NCBI RefSeq assembly: GCF_036669915.1 | Contig: NC_089322.1 | Coordinates: 248,001 to 312,000, forward strand | Source: Pocillopora verrucosa | Lineage: Eukaryota > Cnidaria > Anthozoa > Scleractinia > Pocilloporidae | Direction of reading: 5' to 3' | DNA length: 64,000 nucleotides | Shown: piece by piece, positions 24,501-34,290 of the stretch | How the letters are laid out: each line of letters opens with the position of its first letter | How positions within the stretch are numbered: the stretch's first letter is position 1 | Made by a program: the position numbers and the translations under genes | The notes under the pieces: model-generated | What the model was told of the DNA's origin: nothing | Database searches by the model: none | Seen by the model: the letters and a program-made list of their open reading frames with translations, nothing else

Positions 24501-27500
24501 CAATACTTTGCCAGATAAATGCTTTTGTCTGAATAATACCCAGTAATTTCTGCTCCCGCCTTCTCCCGCCCCCGGTCTGCCGGGCTCCCGCCCCCATGTC
24601 CCCCTCCACAAGATATGAAATCGTTTAAGAAAATAAAATAATGTTTTGATGTCACGTTGAGCTGGCTAATACCCTTCAATATCAAAAGAGGAGGAAACCT
24701 ATTGCAAAATAAACTTGGATAAAAACTAGGCTCGGCAATAACGTAGTTTGCTTTTATTTTGATACTAGTTAATTTAGGGTTGGATAAGGGAGGGGGAGAG
24801 GGGGTCAAAATGGACAATGCGACCCTTTGTTTAGCTTGATGATCTTTTTACTTCAAGTCTCTCCCCAGATCATTGAGCCTCCGAAAAGCCAATCTGTTAC
24901 CGAAGGATACCCTGTAAACCTTAGTTGCGTAGCCTCAGGTATTCCAACGCCAACCTTCGTCTGGACTTTTAATAATGGTGACCTGCCATCTGGTATCAAT
25001 CAAACCGATCACGAAGAAGAATCATTCCTAGTTTCGCCAAGTGTCACGAAAGGGATGAATGGGACTTACAAGTGTACAGCAAAAAACAAAGCAAACACAG
25101 CCAGTTCCTCAGCGACTCTGCGTGTTTATGGTAAGTTCAGTTATAATAATATTGATAAGGATGATGATGATGATGACGTTGATAATGACGATGATAATGT
25201 TGAAGATGAAGAACAGAAATAGGGAGAGAAGAAATTAAGACAGAAAATGATATTGATATCCAATGATATTGATAAGGATGACGACGATGATGACGTTGAT
25301 AATGACGATGATAATGTTGAAGATGAAGAACAGAAATAGGGAGAGAAGAAATTAAGACAGAAAAATGAACTCGTAAATCCATGGGCAATGTCGACTGAGA
25401 AAAGGCAGTAGCGTAGAGAGAGTTTAGGCAAACTCTGCCCATTTGTAGAGAAGGCAGATCACGCTATCTAACGTTTAAATATTTATCCGGTCAATGTGTG
25501 ATAGTAAAACGTAAAGCGTTATCCACTAGATAGAGTTTTATTTTGTGGATAGTGTTATCTACCCTTCAAACGACCGGGGTCTGACCTTCAAAAAACGGAT
25601 GATACCAGTGCTTAATGCTAATGTCCTTGGATCTTTATGATTCCAAACGCAAAGAACTGCGTAGATATGGGTAGGAAAGAAACGCCTCTATCCTATCCAG
25701 CTATCCAGATAGCTCTCTATCTGGATGGTTGGTGATATTAATTTTTATTTTTAATGCCGACCAGCAAATTACTTTCCCACTAAGTTTCCTCTATTGTTAT
25801 ATATCAGGAAAAATAGAGGCTCCCTCCAGCCGCTCACCTCCCTCCAGCAGCTCACCTCCCTCCAGCAGCTCACCTCCCTCCAGCAGTTCACCTCCCTCCA
25901 GCAGTTCACCTCCCTCCAGCAGCTCACTGGAGTGGTACTACATTGGAGGACCTTTGGCTGCTATCGTTTTTCTACTGGCGCTAATTTCGTACATTAAAAA
26001 ACGCCGTGAGACAGGTAAAATGTTACCATACGAAAATAAAATGTCTTCATATGGCAGATTGTGGCTTTTAATACGTCAGTGTTTTGGAGCACGAAGGAGC
26101 TATTTTAAGCAGGTCATATTCTGCATTTCAAGCACCGATTTTGAAGGTCCCTCTACAGTCCCGACAAAGCCCATTACTAATCACATAACAAAAAACGTTA
26201 TAAATTATATGAAACTAATCACCATGATAACCCACCTTATTCCTTCTCCTGTTGTTTGACAACAGAGTCAAATATAAGTTACACGTGGTTTCTGAGTCGC
26301 AAGCTTCAACTTAGTGAATGATGTCATTCTTACTCACAACGAAGCGATTTCTTTCATCTCTTTCCACATATCCTTTGATAATAGCCCCACCTGAGGTACC
26401 ACCCAGGCTGCAGTAAGTAAATTCTCTTTTTTTTAATGCTCACTGTTTGAACGTGTGGTTATTTCCGAAGTTTCTAACTCTTGAATAAGTCTCAGGAGAG
26501 TAGTGATTAGCGCCACTGCTGAGCAAATGTCTTTTTATCAGTTTTTCAGTTTGGACTGATTATATTCACCATCAAGACCACATGGGCCAAAATAAAATGT
26601 TTTTTCCTTTCGAAGCAGCGGCAGATTTCGAAGCCGTTCTTATCAAATGGTATCTCTGTATCTTTCTTTTCTTTTGTTACCAGTATGCCGGGTTGTGGGT
26701 GGCATACTTGTAAAGAAGAAGAGAAGCTTTGACCCTTCGTCACTCTTTGTTACAGAAACTACAACTGAAATACACTCGGAGTCTTTTAGACCGATTTAAA
26801 ATACCACTTGATATATCGATTGTAGACAATACTTCGGATGGTTTTAATTAGTATTTCATTTCTCGCGTTGGAGAAAAAAATGCCGAAAAACACAGTCGGC
26901 GCTAGGTTTATTCAATAAAATCTCCTCTCTGAGTCGATGCGTCGAAAAAACGGGTTTAGCAAATTAGCATCAAAATTTCACTTATTTCAATAATTTTTTC
27001 ATTGGCAAGTGATAATTTTCTGAAGCACCCGGAAATGAAACGAAAAGAAAAAAATTAAAGTGAAGATATAGAGGATATCTTTACCACGTTATGTTAAACC
27101 AGATTCAAAGAAGGAAAAGATAGATGGGTAACAGAAATAGTTGAAGTCTTGTTTTCATCTGCAATTATTCAGTGAAGGGGAAGATGAAGTTGAGATGAAT
27201 CAGCTGAACGCAAACACAGATGGATGGGAAATTGCAGTTGAGCGCTTGAACTTTCGCGAGTATATTGGCAAAGGGGCATTTGGTTCAGTATGGCGAGCGC
27301 TACTGGGTCGTTCTCGAGGCAGACCTGGAAATCGCACGGTTGCTGCGAAATGCTACCTACGTAAGTACTTTTTCAGATCTTTCTTTCATACAAAGCTTGA
27401 TTAAACTATCCTTTTTTAATTTATCTTAATAAAGAGTATTTCACTTAGAACATGCTTTATTTACGTACCTGATACATAACATGGATAGCATAAAAACTAT

Positions 27501-30500
27501 GCGTTGTTAAAATGATTTTCCAGCTGGCATGTCAAACAACAGAACACGAATATCATTTGAAGTATTAGAAGTTGTGGAGAAAAATTAAAAATTTATCGGT
27601 TAAATTGCATTCAAACGAATAAAAGCGGAAAATACTACAATACTGAAAATGTCACTCCGTCGTATATTTTGTAAAATTGCTCGCTTATAAACTTTTGATA
27701 GGAAATAATATCATGTGACCTCAAAGAAACCTCGAGAGGGTGAGTCTGGCGAAAAACACTCGGAGCCGTTTGCCAGTCTAGTGGTGGTGGTATGATCTTC
27801 TTCCGCGGGAAAAGCTGAAAATCACAATGCAATAGAACCTGTATGAAGCAGTCACCTTGTAATAAGCTATCGGTTTTCAAAGTCCCGAAACTTTCCTCCG
27901 TTACTTATAGTGCTTTTTATTTCAAGCAGTTGTGGTCACCCTTTACTATGGCCCAACAGCCTATTTGTAATGTTCCCCACCTTTATCGAACGGTCACTAA
28001 AGCGGAAATAATCAAATAAAATTAAGAATAATCTTTCAAGTGAAATTTAATCCATGTTTATCTCCCAAAATCAATGTTAGGAATATTTTTGAGCGAGGTT
28101 GTGTATGTTAAGTGGTCCGTGATGACATAGGGTGGCATTTTTAAACTTTTATCAATAGTAGCCCTACTCCGAGGAACCAATATTAAACGGTCAACCATTT
28201 TCCGTGCGTGACCGCTAAATACAGGTTCGACTGTAACAAGCTTACAGAGTCAAATGAATTTACAATAACTCTGGGAATGCTTACGAATTATTGTAGCTTT
28301 TAGTAAGATAAAAGCAAGGATTATCTAATTTATGAACTAGCATGTATTTGCAGCATGTATTTAAAAAAAAAAACTGTCTCAAATATATGTTCGACCGACT
28401 ATTAGGTATTATAACAGATAGAATTTCTAGGCTTAATTGCGTCTCTGCTTTTGTAAGTTATCTGTAAACAATTGCATGGTTCAATGAGCTTGCCTAGTTA
28501 ACAACAATGCTCGAGATGTGCAGCGTTTTCTTAGCAAATAATTTTTTCAACGAGGATGAATCTATTTTGGAAATTTCATGTTCAATACAATTGAACAATA
28601 CGGTTAACTGACATTTTTGTGGCAAGTATGGATTATATGGAGTTTAGTAAACGAATTTTTTTTTTATGTAGACCAAATGCATTATAATTTGCGCTGGTAA
28701 TATAACACCAGGCAAACAACAATTCCAGATGTGGATGTTTACCACATAATTAGTTGTGTCTCTCTTGACATGCAAAGTTTGTTTGTTTATCTAATTTTTG
28801 TGTGATTTCCTAGCAATCTCCGGAGAGAAAGGAAGGAAGGCCCTGTTGAGAGAGATCGAGTTATTAAAACTCTTTGGAAGGGAGGGCCATGAAAATGTTG
28901 TTAAGTTCATTGGTTGTGTCACAGTTGGAGGTAATCAGCTATTGTTATGATTATAATCAGCTAATTCACAGCAACGATAGAGACATCTCTGAGTTCAACC
29001 ACTGGTACAATAACTTCTATCAGTATTCTTAGTCTTTGCTAAGATGGTGTACTAATTCAATGGTTATTATCAATTTATTGACTGTTTTAAATGAATTTAC
29101 TTCGCACTGTATGAGGGGCATTTTACTTGGAAGATGTTAGCTCTAAAATCTACATGCTAATTGTGATAAAAACTTCAACTTACGATGGCAAGTCTTTATC
29201 TATTTATCTGCCGTCTCTGTTTTTTCTGTCTGTCTGTCTGTAGATTTCTATCGGCCGTATTTGTCCGTCTATTTTCTATCTGTGTGTTTTCTTCTTTCAC
29301 TTTCCCTCTCTGTCTCTACTTTTATTCATTACAGATATAACCTAAGGTATAACTAGATAAAGCATGTACAATTCAAACACGTTTGGGAACTTCTGCACTG
29401 CTTGCCGTAAAATTATTTTCTTGTTTTTCCCTTTTAGCTCAGCCGATACTTATCATGGAGTACCTGTGGCGAGGTGACTTACTGGGTTATCTCAGAAAAT
29501 CCAGGGGGGTTTTCGACCAATATCATCATGGGGTCGGAGGGGTCGACCACTTGACAACATATGACATGGTGTTGTTTGCTAAACAGATCGCACATGGTAT
29601 GACTTTCCTCGCGTCCAGAGGGGTAAGTGCTCAAACTCTTTCTGATCAGCATGTGGTCCTGCATGTGATAAAATAGCATGACTTGCAAATCGTCAAAGTA
29701 ATACTCCATACGGCTAAAAATATCCAGCGCATTAGAGTCACTATTTCACCGAGAAATGGTCTGACATTAGCATGATGTTAAACTTTCTACCTATATTTTA
29801 CTTTTTTATTTCATGTAGTTTATAAAAGCCCCTTTTAGCAGATCATATAATTATTTGTTTTCGATTTCAGATAATTCATGGCGATCTTGCAGCTCGTAAC
29901 ATCCTTCTTGATGAGCATCGTGTCTGCAAGTTGACTGACTTTGGGCTCTCCTATCAGGATTTCAAATACGGCCCAGGAAATGCCAAGAAGGTAATTTTCA
30001 GAATTTTTTCACCATTTAGTCAATTGGTTTTGGGGCTGCTGGTATGGAAGATAAAAATGTGAAGAATTAAAATATTACTTTCCTTACAAACCTTTCTTTT
30101 CAGTTATACAGTCTTACTGCAAAACATATTTCCCTTTAACGGGAAGCCATTCTAAGCGTATCGAAGCTTTCACAGAAAAAAAAATTTGTACCTAGGGAGT
30201 GAACACAGGAAATAATAAAGCCGGAAGAGGCGGAAGAGATATCGTTCTCTGAATAACAAAGATACAAACTCGAAGGGCAAAGTAACACAGGAAATTTAAA
30301 GCAAAAGGAGTGTGTGAATTGTTTTCATAGAATTTGTACAAAGGTGTCTACTGCTGTTGACTTTATCGTGAATCTTCACATCACGGTTTTAATCTTATAT
30401 GCAAATTATTTTAGGAGCTGTATACAAGCCTCCTTAGATTTCAGATGTTTATAATATTTTGGTTACTCATCCAGGGATGTATCCCAATCAAATGGACTGC

Positions 30501-33500
30501 ACCCGAGATTCTCTTTGGACATGTGGCGCAGCTGTCAACCAAAAGCGATGTGTACGTACTGTATTGGTTATTATCTACATATATTCCATAAGTGAATATT
30601 TTTTACGATTCTACCTTAACGTAGCGAGGGAAACTAGAATATTCAGTGCTCTATTGATTAGAGGGTCATCAGGAAACGTCAAGCTGAGGAACAGCTGAGG
30701 TTACAGATGTAGTATGAGACTTTATATGAATATTAAGTTTAACGAGAAATATCCACAATCTGTTAAGGACAAGAAAAGACGGATGAAAGGATGAATGGAT
30801 AATCAAACTAAAAAATATGGCGTTTTCTCTTAGGAAGGTTGCTTATATCTTGATGGCATGTTTCTAAACATCCCAAGTGTCTGAGTAATTATTATCTTTC
30901 TAACCCAGTTGAGATATATCGTCATCGTTCCATTTCTTTGACAGGTGGTCCTACGGCATCGTCTTGTATGAAATCTTCACTGTCGGTACTTAACTTATTT
31001 GGTACTTTATATTCAGGAAATATACCTGCCGAAATTTCACGCATAATTACTAACTGATGAGTGATGCTTACTGATGAGTGATGCCGAGCGGACAAAAGAG
31101 CATTGTACAATAGAGAAGTAGAAGCAACTCTCAATGTCGCTGATAAATAAAATTATGACGATGCATAGTAACTTGAAATAAAGCTTAAGTTTAAGTAGAA
31201 CTGAAAGTATTTAGTACATTATTGAAAAACCTTAAATCCATCGCTACACTTAAATTTGTTTTTTTACAGTGCTCTTTCATCTGATGTAAAACCGAAGTGT
31301 ATTTCAGCAATTAATTGTCGTTTTGACAGAAGAATCATTTCCATCGCGCTGAGAGGAATGAAAGTGATTACAACAAAAAAAGTGTGCTTTTTTGGCCAAT
31401 AGAAAAAAACATTATTTTTCCACAGGAGGCATTCCTTACGAAGGATGGTCTCAATCCACGACAATGAAAAAAATCGAAGAAGGTTATCGTCTACCAAAGC
31501 CTGAACATATCGACGACAGTTTGTAAGTGTTGCTTCCTCTGTGTGGAATGTTGTATAAGTCAAAAGCAACATCGATTGCTGCTGTGGTCAGGTGTTTTTG
31601 ATACATTCGCTCTGAATAAGTAGCCTTCCTAAGAAATTAATTTTATCTTGTCAGAATTCGTTTGAGCTGCAATGTAATGAGATAAACTTATCATTTCAGT
31701 TATTTTTGTAACTATTTGTTGTTTCTCAACTTTGCTACTTGCAATATGTCCCTGCGTTTTTCTATAGATACGCGGTAATGTTAAACTGCTGGAAATACGA
31801 AAGCGCCAGCCGGCCAGACTTTGTGAAGCTCTACCAAACAATGGATACATATATTAAAACAAAGGTTTGCCATACAGCGTCTAATTCAGGATATACTTCA
31901 GAAATTGAAATCGGTATCCTACCAAGTCAATTGCGAATTTCTTTTCACGTCAATGTGATGTCAAAACGCATTAACTACCCAGCCGCTAACAATTTGTGAA
32001 TTCAGTTTCATCATGAACCAATGTTACTTTTAAACATATGCAAGTGTGGTTACGTTATGTCAATCTGGATCATCCTTATTTCCCTCTGTTGTCTACACAC
32101 AAGAAAGAACGGAACAGATCTTAAAATAACACTTTTGGAGAACTTTGACAAAAAGGAAGACGTTACCTGACTTTTATTCTTATCAATTCATGCAAGTACT
32201 AATGGTTCTTGTATTTGTGATTGATATCTGATCCGCTCTTTTTTTCCTTTTTAGTGACTCTTTTTTGGAATTTCTTTGTTGAATTTTTGCAATTCATTCG
32301 TTCAAGATTTTTTTAACTCATACAGTTCTTGATTACCTTCTAATCTTTTTCATAGACATATGTAGATATCTTTGGCGATGACAAGTATGATCCGGATAAG
32401 TACAACTTTGTCGATGACCGTGGAGCTGTTGCAAACCCAGAAGATGCAGGACCGGACGAGCTAGGAGCAGCTACAGCAAATCTCATCAGTGAAGTGGGTG
32501 AACAAGGTGCTACGGCACATCCCTTTCTGGTTGCAGTGGACGATGATGCTACATCTCTCCCTCTTGGAATTAACGTAGAAGACGAAGGAGCACCTGCAAC
32601 AGATCCCGACCGTGAAGTGGGTGAACACGGTGCTACGGCACATCCCTTTGTGATTGCAATAAACGATGGTGCTCAAGCTTTCCCTTTCGCTATTAACGTA
32701 CCAGAGAAAGGGGCAGCTGCAAGAAATCTCGCCCATGAAGTGGGTAAGCACGGTGCTGCTGCACATCCCTTTGTGGTTGCAATTGACGATGGTGCTACAG
32801 CTTTCCCCTTCGCTATTAACTTACAAGTCAAAGGGGCAGCTGCAGGAAATCTCGCCCGTGAAGTGGGTAAGCACGGTGCTACGGCATATCCCTCTATGGT
32901 TGGAATTGACGATGGTGCCACAGCTTTCCCTCTCGGAATCAGAGTAGAAGAAGACGGTTGTACAGCATACCCTTTTGAGAGTGATAAGAAAGATATGGAT
33001 GCCCAAGCGTACCCTTTGGAGAGTGATACTTTACCATACCTTAGCGAGAACGAGGAAGAAGATGTTGATGACTCCGAGTGCCCTCTTGCGATTGAGGAAG
33101 AAGAAATTGATGTTTTACCATCCTCCCTGGAGATGGACGACGACAGTCTCGCTGCTTCAGCATGTCCCCTTGTGACTGACCAAGAAAATTCGGATTCTTT
33201 AGCATACCCCCTTGTGGTTGAGGAAGAAGATTCCAATAACTCAGCATGCTCCCCTGTACCTGGGGAAGAAGATTTGGAAGCCACAGAATGCCTTTCTGTT
33301 ACTGAAAAAGAAGATCCTACCTCTTTCGCACGCTCCGCAAATGAGGTGAACAAACCCGGTGCCTCACCATTCCCTTGTGTGATCGAAGAAGAAGATCTTG
33401 ATTCTTTAGAATACAATCCTCTGATCGAAAAAGAAGGCCTCAGTGATTTCGTCTTCCCTCCAGAAATTCAAACTGATGACGAAGAAGGTGTAACAAGTGG

Positions 33501-33780
33501 AACTGAAAATACCGTTGGTTATGAAGGTGTTGTGGCAGTTCAATCTGAAAAGGAGGCAGTAGAAGAAGAACCTAAGACTTGCCAACTACAGTACACAAAG
33601 GATGAACAAGACGATCTTGGAAACTATATGGACGACCGAAGTGATGCTATGGACCTTTTTGACGGAGACGCTGGCGTACAAGAGTATGATGGTAATCAAC
33701 TTACTGCTGCGGATATAGACGAAACTGGAGGTGACGAAGACGAGGAGTCATCTGAAGCAACTCCTCTTGTGCAGGACTGA
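21342..33780 (+). CDS. Ig-domain receptor tyrosine kinase (5' end missing)
   Basis: Thirteen exons join in consistent phase: 21342-21590, 24858-25130, 25808-26014, 26385-26412, 27173-27360, 28814-28930, 29438-29622, 29871-29990, 30475-30551, 30945-30985, 31426-31522, 31768-31864, 32356-33780. The product should be a type I membrane receptor: two Ig domains, a Pro/Ser stalk, one transmembrane helix, a basic stop-transfer (KKRR), a tyrosine kinase domain and a long acidic tail. Kinase landmarks are GKGAFG (loop), VAAK (lysine), REIELLK (helix C), HGDLAARN (catalytic loop), DFG, TAPE and SDVWSYG. DLAARN is typical of receptor-type tyrosine kinases. HGD replaces the usual HRD. Signal peptide and first extracellular exons lie to the left, probably beyond the window. 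I cannot assign an orthologue; FGFR, PDGFR and Tie-like cnidarian receptors are the nearest classes I can suggest. Confidence 0.9.
22215..22425 (+). repeat. Simple and minisatellite repeats in intron
   Basis: GAAAGAGC is repeated four times near 22218-22250, and a short unit containing AAAATGCAGAC recurs irregularly between 22338 and 22420. A further (GTAGAT)n run lies at 22653-22680. The 60-codon frame over this region is repeat-derived. Confidence 0.7.
23114..23776. mobile_element. 663-bp MITE, GGGCCTGTTTRCATG ends
   Basis: The left end GGGCCTGTTTACATGGAGGC is mirrored at the right by CCATGCAAACAGGCCC. Internal copies of GGCGGGTTACCCCACC-like sequence occur near both ends. The flanking triplets are TGA and TTA, so a 3-bp target duplication is possible but imperfect. 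The termini suit the PIF/Harbinger group; no transposase is present. Confidence 0.75.
24858..25130 (+). CDS. RTK exon: Ig domain 2
   Basis: Phase 1-1 exon of 273 nt beginning VSPQIIEPPKSQSV, with the Cys pair in LSCVASG and GTYKCTAKN and the core Trp in FVWTF. The acceptor is CTTCAAG at 24857; the more pyrimidine-rich CCCCAG thirteen bases later would give 260 nt and break the frame, so I prefer the upstream one. Donor ATG|GTAAGT. Confidence 0.9.
25147..25370 (+). repeat. Tandem duplication of ~118 bp in intron
   Basis: ATATTGATAAGGATGATGATG through AACAGAAATAGGGAGAGAAG appears twice, starting near 25148 and 25266. Long acidic or serine-rich frames on either strand here come from the GAT/GAC repeat and are not evidence for a protein. 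Confidence 0.85.
25445..25590. repeat. Interspersed element, GTTATCCACTAGATAG family
   Basis: Contains GATCACGCTATCTAACG, AGCGTTATCCACTAGATAG and GTGGATAGTGTTATCTACCC in partly inverted arrangement. A shorter relative with GATAACGCTATCCGACGG and GTGGATAGCGCTATCCAGCC lies at 42390-42440. I recall it as a common coral MITE; no search was possible. Confidence 0.6.
25808..26014 (+). CDS. RTK exon: Pro/Ser stalk and transmembrane helix
   Basis: Phase 1-1 exon of 207 nt. After KIEAPSSRS come repeats of PPSSSS encoded by an 18-bp tandem repeat (about 25836-25927), likely an O-glycosylated stalk. The hydrophobic span from YYIGGPLAAI through FLLALISYI is the transmembrane helix and KKRRETG the cytoplasmic anchor. 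The repeat number could vary between alleles. Confidence 0.9.
26385..26412 (+). CDS. RTK 28-nt juxtamembrane microexon
   Basis: Bounded by GATAATAG and GTAAGT, this 28-nt exon reads APPEVPPRL plus two bases. It enters in phase 1 and leaves in phase 2, exactly what is needed to join the transmembrane exon (phase 1) to the next exon (phase 2). Without it the frame would break, which makes it well supported despite its size. Confidence 0.8.
27173..27360 (+). CDS. RTK exon: kinase start, glycine loop and lysine
   Basis: Enters in phase 2 (acceptor ATTATTCAG) and leaves in phase 1 (CTAC|GTAAGT). Encodes an acidic linker (EGEDEVEMNQL) and then REYIGKGAFGSVW, the ATP-binding loop, and TVAAKCYL, holding the catalytic lysine. 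Confidence 0.9.
28814..28930 (+). CDS. RTK exon: kinase helix C
   Basis: 117 nt, phase 1-1, acceptor TTTCCTAG, donor GTAATC. Encodes ISGEKGRKALLREIELLK with the helix C glutamate, then GHENVVKFIGCVTVGG, the HxNVV strand typical of receptor tyrosine kinases. Confidence 0.9.
29438..29622 (+). CDS. RTK exon: hinge, short kinase insert, helix E
   Basis: 185 nt, phase 1 to 0, acceptor CCCTTTTAG, donor GGG|GTAAGT. Encodes QPILIMEYLWRGDLLGYLRK (hinge and helix D), a short glycine- and histidine-rich insert, then FAKQIAHGMTFLASRG leading to the catalytic loop. Confidence 0.9.
29871..29990 (+). CDS. RTK exon: catalytic loop and DFG
   Basis: 120 nt, phase 0-0, acceptor CGATTTCAG, donor GTAATT. Encodes IIHGDLAARNILLDE (catalytic Asp and Asn present, HGD for HRD) and KLTDFGLSYQDFKYG, with two tyrosines in the activation segment. 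Confidence 0.9.
30475..30551 (+). CDS. RTK exon: APE region
   Basis: 77 nt, phase 0 to 2, acceptor CATCCAG, donor GTACGT. Encodes GCIPIKWTAPEILFGH and STKSD plus two bases of a Val codon. The phase-2 end matches the next exon, which supplies the last base. Confidence 0.88.
30945..30985 (+). CDS. RTK 41-nt exon: helix F
   Basis: 41 nt, phase 2 to 1, acceptor TTTGACAG, donor GTACTT. It completes (V)WSYGIVLYEIFTVG, the helix F segment of tyrosine kinases. Too short to show as an open frame of note, but required by sequence and phase. Confidence 0.85.
31426..31522 (+). CDS. RTK exon: kinase C lobe, GIPYEGWS
   Basis: 97 nt, phase 1 to 2, acceptor TTTTCCACAG, donor GTAAGT. Encodes (G)GIPYEGWSQSTTMKKIEEGY and RLPKPEHIDDS, matching the conserved P-Y and GYRLPKP segment of receptor tyrosine kinases. 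Confidence 0.88.
31768..31864 (+). CDS. RTK exon: kinase C lobe end
   Basis: 97 nt, phase 2 to 0, acceptor TTTCTATAG, donor AAG|GTTTGC. Encodes YAVMLNCWKYESASRPDF, the CW...RP motif that closes tyrosine kinase domains, then a helical LYQTMDTYIKTK. Confidence 0.88.
32356..33780 (+). CDS. RTK last exon: repeat-bearing acidic tail
   Basis: Acceptor CTTTTTCATAG; the open frame runs 474 codons to TGA at 33778. It opens TYVDIFGDDKYDPDKY, then four 41-residue repeats (bases 32494, 32617, 32740 and 32863, period 123 bp) with the core AHPFVVAIDDGATAFPF. A long Glu/Asp-rich region follows with degenerate units of about 20 residues of the form AYPLVxEEED. I know no named domain like this. Tyrosines occur but I see no clear YxxM or similar docking cluster. 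Tail length is unusual for this kinase class. Confidence 0.9.
   Translation, partial: TYVDIFGDDKYDPDKYNFVDDRGAVANPEDAGPDELGAATANLISEVGEQGATAHPFLVAVDDDATSLPLGINVEDEGAPATDPDREVGEHGATAHPFVIAINDGAQAFPFAINVPEKGAAARNLAHEVGKHGAAAHPFVVAIDDGATAFPFAINLQVKGAAAGNLAREVGKHGATAYPSMVGIDDGATAFPLGIRVEEDGCTAYPFESDKKDMDAQAYPLESDTLPYLSENEEEDVDDSECPLAIEEEEIDVLPSSLEMDDDSLAASACPLVTDQENSDSLAYPLVVEEEDSNNSACSPVPGEEDLEATECLSVTEKEDPTSFARSANEVNKPGASPFPCVIEEEDLDSLEYNPLIEKEGLSDFVFPPEIQTDDEEGVTSGTENTVGYEGVVAVQSEKEAVEEEPKTCQLQYTKDEQDDLGNYMDDRSDAMDLFDGDAGVQEYDGNQLTAADIDETGGDEDEESSEATPLVQD
32494..32985 (+). repeat. Four in-frame 123-bp coding repeats
   Basis: Each unit begins GTGGGTGAACA or GTGGGTAAGCA (VGEH/VGKH) and encodes 41 residues; copies two, three and four are closest. 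The fourth copy diverges at its end into the acidic repeats. The 123-bp period preserves the frame, so copy number can change without disrupting the protein. Confidence 0.95.
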
Positions 33781-34290
33781 GGCTTAATAGCAGAATTGCT
33801 GAACCTCTAAGGTTGTAGTCTTATAACTCTCTGTGGTAATTTGTAGTTTATATTTCGAGAATTTCAGCCTCAATATTTCATAGTTTTCGATTTTAAGAAG
33901 TAGGTTTTTTCGTACTTTTACTTTAGTAATGCTTTGGTAGTGATAATAACCATTTTCATAGTTTATAAATGGAGGTTAAGTGGAATTTCCTTCAAAGAAA
34001 AACTTGTTTATTTACTTCACTTTTGCATTTCTTAGTTTACCATTTATTCACTTGGTGCACTTGTCAGTGCTTTGTTGATGTTATGGACTGTAGGCTGATA
34101 GAGACAAAAAAAAAGAAAAAAAAAAAGAAATTGCTGTTAAGATAATTTTTATAACTGATCAAGTCAGAAATGCTGCGTAAGTTTGTGAGTGTTGTTCCCA
34201 GTATAAGTAACATGTCCTAATCTAATTAAGAATAATTTACTTGTGGTAAAGCACTCCCTAAATGCTTCAATAAACTTATATAAGCTAAAC
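33781..34290 (+). promoter_or_regulatory. RTK 3' UTR with poly-A signal
   Basis: An AT-rich stretch follows the stop. The AATAAA at 34269-34274 (within CTTCAATAAACTTA) is the best poly-A signal candidate. No other coding signal is seen here. Confidence 0.6.

Noticed and set aside
25137..25442. His/Ser-rich - strand frames
   Set aside because: They are produced by the duplicated GAT/GAC repeat in an intron.
32673..33416. 247-codon - strand frame, Ser-rich
   Set aside because: It is the antisense of the receptor tail exon; the codon bias of the acidic repeats creates a long serine-rich open frame on the other strand.
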